Positions 32,039 to 37,167 of a stretch of DNA of 37,167 bases are shown one piece after another. The DNA is taken from the NCBI GenBank assembly GCA_946999425.1, contig CAMQDG010000005.1, positions 1 to 37,167 of the forward strand. Reading direction: 5' to 3'. The notes below the pieces were generated by a model. The model saw only the letters and a program-made list of their open reading frames with translations, was not told the origin of the DNA and made no database searches. The stretch comes from an uncultured Peptoniphilus sp. (GTDB lineage Bacteria; Bacillota; Clostridia; Tissierellales; Peptoniphilaceae). Each line of letters starts with the position of its first letter. Positions within the stretch are counted from its first letter, which is position 1. Position numbers and translations under genes: made by a program.

Positions 32039-35000
32039 TTATTTTTCTATAATTTTTATCCAAGTTTCTGGTATGCTTCCTTTTGCTCTTTGATATTCAT
32101 GGGAGTTAGCTGCTTCCATAATTTCACAATAAGCCCAGTGGCTTTCGCTTATATCTGTAAAGTGAATTAAATCTTTCTTTACGCCACTTAAACCTTCTAA
32201 GGTTACATTACGACGGGCATACTGATTTAAAATTCTTGCTGCTTCTGCTCTTTGAATATATGCATCAGGTCTAAAGGTGCCATCTCCATATCCGGCAATA
32301 CGTCCATTGCCATAGGCTTGATTAATAGCTTCTTCAAATTCGTGACCTTTTACATCGGCAAAGGGTGCTATCTTATCATTTTTCTTGTCTATATAGTAAA
32401 TAGCTCTTGCAAATTCTCCACGAGTAATCGGTTGGTTAGGACGGAAGTTGCCGTCTTTATCTGCAAACATTAAGTCCTTTTTAACCATAATATTAATAGC
32501 TGAATTGTACCAAGCTGATGCTGTGTCTTTAAAGTTTGGCTTAGTATTATTGGTCATGTCAAGATTTGCCAAACGAGCTATTAAAGCTGCTGCTTCTGCT
32601 CTTGTCATCAATCCTTCAGGACGAACACTTCCATCTGTATATCCATAAAGATATTTGTAGTGGCGACCTATTTCCATATCTTCAATAATTTTAAAGAAAC
32701 CTAATGATCTTTTATTTTCTTTATTTTGAAGACCTGGATTGTTTTGATTATTTTGATCTGAGTTTTTATCTTTCCAAATAGCTTTTACACTAGTATTTGC
32801 ATTTACTTTTATTTTATCTCCTGCTTTTTTAGTGTCATTACCAACTTTCCAGCCGGCAAATTCTTTTCCTACAGGTGGAATAAATTTACACTCAGGTAAT
32901 TCAAAAACTGCTGGTAAAACTGCACTTTGACCTTGTGGTTTATTTTCTTTTCCAAGGGCAAGGATGGAAGCATCCATTGTTTTGCTACCGCCGTTAGCTT
33001 CAAATTTTACCTCAACTGGTGTTTTATTATCATCTGTAGATTTATTATTTGCATCATCATTTCCAAATGCTTTTACTTCTTCTCCTGTCTTGTAACTTCC
33101 TTTTTTAAGGGTAATCATGCCAGTATTTTGGTCTACACTTTCTCCATTAGTATTATTTTCTATAGTCCACTTTCCATTTTCACCTTTTTTAGCCTTAGGT
33201 GTCTTTTCAGTACCATTTTTATCTTTATAAGTTACTGTTACTGATGTTGTGTCCTTATCTCTTGGTGGTGTAATAGTTAGGCTTCCAGTTTTTTTATCCA
33301 CTTCTACTTTTGGTGGATTTGGAGCAGTTTTATCTTTTACTTTTTCTACTTTTTCCTCATCTGATATAAGTATATCAGTTTCATCAGCATCGTTAGTTTT
33401 GGCTGTTACATTTGTATCATTTTTTATTTTTCCATTTTTTAGGGTGATGGTCTTTCCATCTTGGCTTACTTCAAAATCAGTTTTGCCTTCAACAGACCAT
33501 TTACCTTCGTTATCTCTTGTAAAGGTTACTGTCTTAGGATCAGTTTCGCCTATTGGTGTGTAGGTAACCTCCATTTTTTTAGCTACCCTATCTTTATTTT
33601 TTTCAACTGGAGTAATAGTTACATCACCAGTTTTACCGTCAACAGTAATATTTGGTTTTTTTGGTAGAACTCTTATAGGTTCGCTCTTATTATCTGAGGT
33701 TTTTGCATCTTTATCATTGTTTGCAATACCACCCTCATCTGTTACAGTTGCAGATACATCAGTTTTATTTTTAATGTTTTCAAAGTTTAGGGTAACAACT
33801 CCAGTTTCTTTGTCAACTATTAGTTTGGATCCTTCAGGAGCTTTCCACTTGCCATTTTCCCCATTCTCTTTTTCTATTATTTCTGTTTTTTGTTTACCTT
33901 CTGGATCAGTGTATTTTACTTCTATTTTCTTTGCATCTGTATCAAGAGGGTTTGGAGTTATGGTAATCTTACCCTCATCTACATTTGTAGAAATTGTAGG
34001 AGCGTCTGGCGCCTTGTTTTTTAGGAGCTCTTCATTTTTAACGGGAGTTCCACTGTTTTTGTACTCGGTTTTCATTTGGAAAGAACCATCTGGATTTCTC
34101 TTAGGTACAAATTCTGTACTTTCTTCATTCCATTCTCCTTCAACTTCAGAAGGGTTAATTATTTTTACATTGCCATCCTTGTCAATGTCAATATAGGCAG
34201 GAATATCAGGTAAACCTGGAACTGGCCAGTCAGGAAGTTTTGATATTTTTGATCCATCTTCCTTTACTATGGTATTGGCATCTCTAATAGCTTTATCAAT
34301 GGCTTTCTTTTCTTTATCTGTTAGTTTTTTAGGGTCTCTGACAGGTACATTTGGTATTACATATTCAACAGTAGTAGCATTACAAGCCTTAAACTTATGA
34401 GGTTCTTTTACTGTAAGACCAACTTCTTGCTTATAATCAAAGCCATTTGGCACATTAATTGTAAAAGTTCCATCAGTATTTACAGTAGCCTCTCCTATTT
34501 TAGTAGAATCTTTATCTGTAGTACACTTGCCCGTACAATAATCTTCATTTCCATTATTACCAAATGGTTTTAATATTGCTATTACCTTTGTTCCCTCAGC
34601 TATCTTTCCTTGTGGGTCTGGTTCAAATTTGCCTTCTCCAACTTTTTTCTGTGGCACTAACTTACCAGTGATTTTGGTGTCAGTAACTACTAGATTCTTT
34701 ACGTTTGTAGCTGCTGAGTATTCGGTAACTTGTTTTACAGTTAAATTTGGAGCTGATATTTTCTCTGTCTTTGAGTTATCTTTGTAGGTTACAGTATAAG
34801 ATGCAGTTTTAGTTTCTACACCCTCGATTACAAAATCAACAGATTTAATATCATTAGCTATTTCAGTAGTGTTTGCTTTTTTAAGCAATTCTAAAGCTTC
34901 TGCTTTTTCTTCTTCGTTAACTATATTGGCAACGTATTGTTCAATCCAGATTTCTCCTGTTGGCATTTTTAATGTATCTTTATATTTTTCTGCTTTTTTA

Positions 35001-35716
35001 GCTTCTGCCTTTTTTACAGTAACTTCGTCAGTCGCAACAATTTGAACACCATCACTGCCCTTTAAAACAGCCTTAACCTTATCATTCTCTTTTAGGGCTT
35101 CTGATATTGTTATTTTGACAGAAGCTTTCACTCGTTTTGGCTGAGTAAATGTTCCTTTTACAACACCATTGACAAGAACTTCTATTATTTGTCCTGTCTC
35201 CATGTTTAAACCCCTAACGTTGATTTCAGTCATTCCTGCTTCTAATTTATCAGCATCTTTTATGTTAAATTTCTTTACTGCCCTATCTTCACCTGGGGCT
35301 TTTTGTGCTGGGGCATTTTTAATAATAGCTTCATTAATTAGACGGGCCTTAGCTTCTTCATAGTTTACTGAAGTATCGGCTTTTGCTTTTCTAAGTTCTG
35401 CCTTTAATTCTTCAACCATATCACCATTAAAGAAATAATCATTTTCTTGATTATTTGCCCTATCTCTAATTTCTTGGATTTCTTCATCACTTAAGATATT
35501 TTCGAGTTCTTTTCTGGCTTCTTTCTTAACCTCTACATCTTCTTTTTTTCTTTCTTCAGTCTTTTTTTCTTGACTTACTACAAGTGTATCAATCTTTGCT
35601 TCCTTTGTTTCATTAGCTGCTTCCACCACTCCACTAAGGCTTGGTAAGACTAAAGAAAACGCCAAAGTATAAATACCTAAGGGTTTTAATACTTTGTCTT
35701 TAAAATTTCTTTCCAT
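32039..35716 (-). CDS. Large SLH-domain surface protein with Ig-like repeats
   Basis: 1225 residues. A signal peptide (1-33, ending near VVEAA) is followed by a charged helical region (about 35-130) and mixed beta domains (about 140-560). One of these has cysteines in DYCTGKC and FKACNA that may form a disulfide. Three tandem ~110-residue Ig-like repeats start near 567, 684 and 797, each with the pattern P-x-I/V-x-V-D-x-K-T-G-x-V/L-T-I-T-P. An InlB B-type repeat spans about 900-980 (FEANGGS...FAGWKVG...AIWKD). Three SLH domains (about 1010-1190) bind pyruvylated wall polysaccharide. There is no LPXTG. It is probably an adhesin or surface-layer protein. GAAAGGA precedes the ATG; promoter and terminator make it monocistronic. 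Confidence 0.92.
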   Translation of the reverse strand: MERNFKDKVLKPLGIYTLAFSLVLPSLSGVVEAANETKEAKIDTLVVSQEKKTEERKKEDVEVKKEARKELENILSDEEIQEIRDRANNQENDYFFNGDMVEELKAELRKAKADTSVNYEEAKARLINEAIIKNAPAQKAPGEDRAVKKFNIKDADKLEAGMTEINVRGLNMETGQIIEVLVNGVVKGTFTQPKRVKASVKITISEALKENDKVKAVLKGSDGVQIVATDEVTVKKAEAKKAEKYKDTLKMPTGEIWIEQYVANIVNEEEKAEALELLKKANTTEIANDIKSVDFVIEGVETKTASYTVTYKDNSKTEKISAPNLTVKQVTEYSAATNVKNLVVTDTKITGKLVPQKKVGEGKFEPDPQGKIAEGTKVIAILKPFGNNGNEDYCTGKCTTDKDSTKIGEATVNTDGTFTINVPNGFDYKQEVGLTVKEPHKFKACNATTVEYVIPNVPVRDPKKLTDKEKKAIDKAIRDANTIVKEDGSKISKLPDWPVPGLPDIPAYIDIDKDGNVKIINPSEVEGEWNEESTEFVPKRNPDGSFQMKTEYKNSGTPVKNEELLKNKAPDAPTISTNVDEGKITITPNPLDTDAKKIEVKYTDPEGKQKTEIIEKENGENGKWKAPEGSKLIVDKETGVVTLNFENIKNKTDVSATVTDEGGIANNDKDAKTSDNKSEPIRVLPKKPNITVDGKTGDVTITPVEKNKDRVAKKMEVTYTPIGETDPKTVTFTRDNEGKWSVEGKTDFEVSQDGKTITLKNGKIKNDTNVTAKTNDADETDILISDEEKVEKVKDKTAPNPPKVEVDKKTGSLTITPPRDKDTTSVTVTYKDKNGTEKTPKAKKGENGKWTIENNTNGESVDQNTGMITLKKGSYKTGEEVKAFGNDDANNKSTDDNKTPVEVKFEANGGSKTMDASILALGKENKPQGQSAVLPAVFELPECKFIPPVGKEFAGWKVGNDTKKAGDKIKVNANTSVKAIWKDKNSDQNNQNNPGLQNKENKRSLGFFKIIEDMEIGRHYKYLYGYTDGSVRPEGLMTRAEAAALIARLANLDMTNNTKPNFKDTASAWYNSAINIMVKKDLMFADKDGNFRPNQPITRGEFARAIYYIDKKNDKIAPFADVKGHEFEEAINQAYGNGRIAGYGDGTFRPDAYIQRAEAARILNQYARRNVTLEGLSGVKKDLIHFTDISESHWAYCEIMEAANSHEYQRAKGSIPETWIKIIEK

Positions 35717-35779
35717 AATTTGTTCCTTTCTTTAAATTTTATTCCCCTAAATTTTCATAAATCTTTACTAGATATATAT

Positions 35780-35808
35780 AATATATCACTTTTCCCCTAT
35801 TATCTCAA
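35780..35808 (-). promoter_or_regulatory. Promoter of the SLH protein gene
   Basis: Minus strand TTGAGA (35808-35803), 17-base spacer ending in TGA, TATATT (35785-35780). It gives a leader of about 55-60 bases. Confidence 0.7.
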
Positions 35809-35842
35809 ATTTTTAGGATTTTTAGGCAGTTTTAAGATCCAA

Positions 35843-35870
35843 TAAAAAACCAGACTTTTAAGGTCTGGAC
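35843..35870 (-). terminator. Terminator of the amidase-DUF cassette
   Basis: Minus strand CCAGAC-loop-GTCTGG followed by TTTTTT, 45 bases after the YvrJ-type stop codon. It isolates the cassette from the SLH protein gene. Confidence 0.85.
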
Positions 35871-35915
35871 TTTTTAAAAACTTTAAATTTTTATAGACTT
35901 CTATCTTTATAAATT

Positions 35916-36065
35916 TTATTTTCTCATAATAAGGGAAATATTATTTGACAGGTCTTTTATTGAATCTGAAAGTTCCGTTATTTTTGACTCTATCCTTACT
36001 AAAAGAAAAACAGAAACTGCCATGGGAAAGCCTATGTTGGCAATTTGGCTTATGAGTTCTTCCAT
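35916..36065 (-). CDS. YvrJ-family small membrane protein
   Basis: 49 residues. GGAGG lies seven bases before the ATG at 36065. The sequence begins MEELISQIANIGFPMAVSVF, with one membrane helix (about 8-24) and a charged helical tail carrying RIESKITELSDSIKDLS. This is the pattern of the YvrJ family: very short, one helix, coiled-coil tail. Function is unknown. The shape is like a small holin or a membrane anchor that oligomerises through its tail. It is the last gene of the amidase-DUF1659-DUF2922-YvrJ cassette. Confidence 0.8.
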   Translation of the reverse strand: MEELISQIANIGFPMAVSVFLLVRIESKITELSDSIKDLSNNISLIMRK

Positions 36066-36091
36066 ATAAACACCTCCTATGTAAAATAAGA

Positions 36092-36307
36092 TTAGACAAG
36101 AATTTCTTCTTTTACACTAACCTTAATTGCTTGGGCAAATTCTTCAATTACTTGTTCCTTTTTCTTGAACATCTTGGCTGAAGCTATGTTTTCACCAAGA
36201 TTTTTTGCAACTTCTTTTGTTATTTGTGGGTCGCAATCTGCAAAGGAAATGGACATAGCCTTTCCATCATCCATATTAAATTTTAATCTTAAACTTACTC
36301 TTTCCAT
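36092..36307 (-). CDS. DUF2922-family protein
   Basis: 71 residues, GGAGG before the ATG. The pattern VSLRLKFNMDDGKAMSISFADCDPQITKEVAKNLGENIASAKMF is that of DUF2922: a small beta-beta-alpha protein of unknown function, commonly encoded next to DUF1659 and YvrJ genes in Firmicutes. No signal or membrane segment. The KEE-rich C-terminal half (QVIEEFAQAIKVSVKEE) is helical. Spacing of 12 bases to the DUF1659-like gene and 26 to yvrJ indicates one operon. Confidence 0.8.
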   Translation of the reverse strand: MERVSLRLKFNMDDGKAMSISFADCDPQITKEVAKNLGENIASAKMFKKKEQVIEEFAQAIKVSVKEEILV

Positions 36308-36319
36308 ATAAACCTCCTA

Positions 36320-36505
36320 TTAACCGATTTTAATTTCTTCTACTGTATAAAGGCTCACTTCTTGGCCCTTATATACTTGTTTTACCAGTGCTAAAAAACC
36401 TGTAAGGCTTCCTTCTGCACTGGGATTAAGCTCGGGCAAAAATTTTCTCTTAACTATGTTTTTGCCTTCAAAAATTTTACTTACATCACATCTTAATTTT
36501 TTCAT
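36320..36505 (-). CDS. DUF1659-like small protein
   Basis: 61 residues. The C-terminal part (FLPELNPSAEGSLTGFLALVKQVYKGQEVSLYTVEEIKI) resembles the conserved end of DUF1659, a small protein of unknown function that co-occurs with DUF2922. The match is weaker than for its neighbours and the assignment leans on gene order. The ATG overlaps the amidase gene by 20 bases; AAGGAGG is about 15 bases upstream, rather far, so translation may depend on coupling. Confidence 0.6.
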   Translation of the reverse strand: MKKLRCDVSKIFEGKNIVKRKFLPELNPSAEGSLTGFLALVKQVYKGQEVSLYTVEEIKIG

Positions 36506-36986
36506 ACTTACTTCTTATAACCTCCTTAAAAATCCACCATCCTTGCCAATTATTTTTATATAGACTGGACGGGCATATTTTCCTTGATGCATCATAGTGC
36601 CTTACAATTTTATCGGGTTTTAAGTTGTAAAATTTTGCCAGACATACTGCAAGATCGGCAGTCATTTCCATGACTTTTTTAAAGTTCGATCCTTCATTTA
36701 TGCACATCTCAATCCCCAAACTATTGGAATTTGTGATTCCATAGCGACCTTTTCCATCTCCACAATGCCATGCAGACATGTTGTCTTCAATTATTTGGAC
36801 TATGCCCTTATCATCTACAAAATAATGGGCGCTTGCTTTCCTATTTCCGCCTGCAAAGTACCTGTAGTGGTTTAAGGCATTTGCTCCTGGGGCCTTATTT
36901 GCCGTATCGTGGATAACGATATAGGCGATTTTTGTCCCATACCTTGGCGAAAAATTGTAATGAATGAGTCTTTTGTCAATGATCAT
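36486..36986 (-). CDS. N-acetylmuramoyl-L-alanine amidase (Amidase_2), no signal peptide
   Basis: 166 residues from ATG at 36986 with AAGGAGG eight bases upstream. Type 2 amidase fold with the zinc ligands H26 (YIVIHDTAN), H130 (RHYDAS) and C138 (KICPS), and K136 in the place of the catalytic lysine of T7 lysozyme. It should cut the MurNAc-L-Ala bond of peptidoglycan. There is no signal peptide and no wall-binding domain, as in phage endolysins, so it needs a release route or acts after lysis. It heads a cassette with DUF1659-like, DUF2922 and YvrJ genes. No other phage genes are visible, although the window ends 180 bases upstream. Confidence 0.9.
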   Translation of the reverse strand: MIIDKRLIHYNFSPRYGTKIAYIVIHDTANKAPGANALNHYRYFAGGNRKASAHYFVDDKGIVQIIEDNMSAWHCGDGKGRYGITNSNSLGIEMCINEGSNFKKVMEMTADLAVCLAKFYNLKPDKIVRHYDASRKICPSSLYKNNWQGWWIFKEVIRSKYEKIKM

Positions 36987-37008
36987 TTCTTTTTCCTCCT
37001 TCACAATA

Positions 37009-37038
37009 TAAATAGCAAATTTAATAAAAAAGCGACAA
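37009..37038 (-). promoter_or_regulatory. Candidate promoter of the amidase-DUF cassette
   Basis: Minus strand TTGTCG (37038-37033), 18-base spacer ending in TGC, TATTTA (37014-37009), an extended -10. The leader would be only about 16 bases. Moderate quality. Confidence 0.45.
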
Positions 37039-37057
37039 AAAATTAATTAAATAAAAA

Positions 37058-37096
37058 ACCAATGTAGGGACCAATTTATTGGTCTGACGGCGTCAG
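37058..37096 (-). repeat. Competing hairpins at the right edge
   Basis: GACCAA-TTTA-TTGGTC (37069-37084) and the 13-base palindrome CTGACGGCGTCAG (37084-37096) adjoin. On the minus strand ACCAAT (37083-37078) can instead pair with ATTGGT (37063-37058), which is followed by a T-run, giving a terminator. It probably ends a unit coming from beyond the right edge. That unit may be a short hydrophobic frame (minus strand, stop at 37078-37076, open to the edge) that I cannot identify. Confidence 0.5.
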
Positions 37097-37167
37097 CCGA
37101 ATCAATAGAAATAAAATAAAAAAACGAAAAAGAATAAATACCGATTCAACCTCCACAAAAACAATAG

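Noticed and set aside
33717..34196. Long open frame antisense to the SLH protein gene, with several similar ones nearby
   Set aside because: Repetitive, Lys/Thr-rich coding sequence leaves the opposite strand open; the translations are low-complexity Ser/Phe-rich and have no ribosome sites.
1..37167. CRISPR array, insertion sequence, integron or defence island
   Set aside because: No regularly spaced repeats, transposase, integrase, restriction or toxin-antitoxin gene recognised on either strand.

Overview
The window is very AT-rich, with Gram-positive Shine-Dalgarno sites, a cysS T-box, an SLH-domain surface protein and a strictly anaerobic amino-acid reduction operon. Together these point to an anaerobic Firmicute of the Tissierellia/Peptoniphilaceae type (Peptoniphilus, Anaerococcus or a relative). 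This is inferred from gene content and not from any database match. I see no insertion sequence, CRISPR array, rRNA or replication origin; the order looks chromosomal.

Layout. 1-3056: the start of a CopA-type ATPase (cut by the left edge), an RluA-family pseudouridine synthase, a catalytic-domain-less MltG-like protein and an EamA transporter. 3175-7133: a redox operon (CD1871A-type CXXC peptide, polytopic 4Fe-4S protein, TlpA-like lipoprotein) divergent from an OmpR-type two-component system. 7224-8363: a YkvI-family transporter. 8537-18536: the metabolic core, namely etfB-etfA-hadA-hadI-hadB-hadC-acdB from one clear promoter, a separate acyl-CoA dehydrogenase with its own promoter, and a FadR-type GntR regulator. 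Three copies of the decamer TGGTAATACC lie in the control regions and are the likely operators. 18648-25000: tRNA-Thr(GGU), then a housekeeping run read right to left (murB-rapZ-nudix, T-box, cysS-mrnC-thyX-rlmB-rae1). 25053-31933: a coiled-coil orphan, gltX, a patatin-like lipase, trxB, a DUF2207 membrane protein and type 2 IPP isomerase. 32039-35716: a 1225-residue SLH surface protein with Ig-like repeats. 35843-37038: a small cassette of amidase, DUF1659-like, DUF2922 and YvrJ genes with its own candidate promoter and terminator.

How it works together. The Had/Fld operon encodes CoA transfer to an (R)-2-hydroxyacid, ATP-activated radical dehydration to the enoyl-CoA, and reduction by acyl-CoA dehydrogenase with EtfAB: the reductive branch of Stickland fermentation. 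The substrate (leucine-, aromatic- or glutamate-derived) cannot be read from the sequence and no 2-hydroxyacid dehydrogenase gene lies here. The redox operon looks like an electron relay across the membrane to an extracytoplasmic thioredoxin-like protein, probably controlled by the adjacent two-component system.

The two loci that look least described are the CXXC peptide/4Fe-4S/TlpA relay and the amidase-DUF1659-DUF2922-YvrJ cassette.
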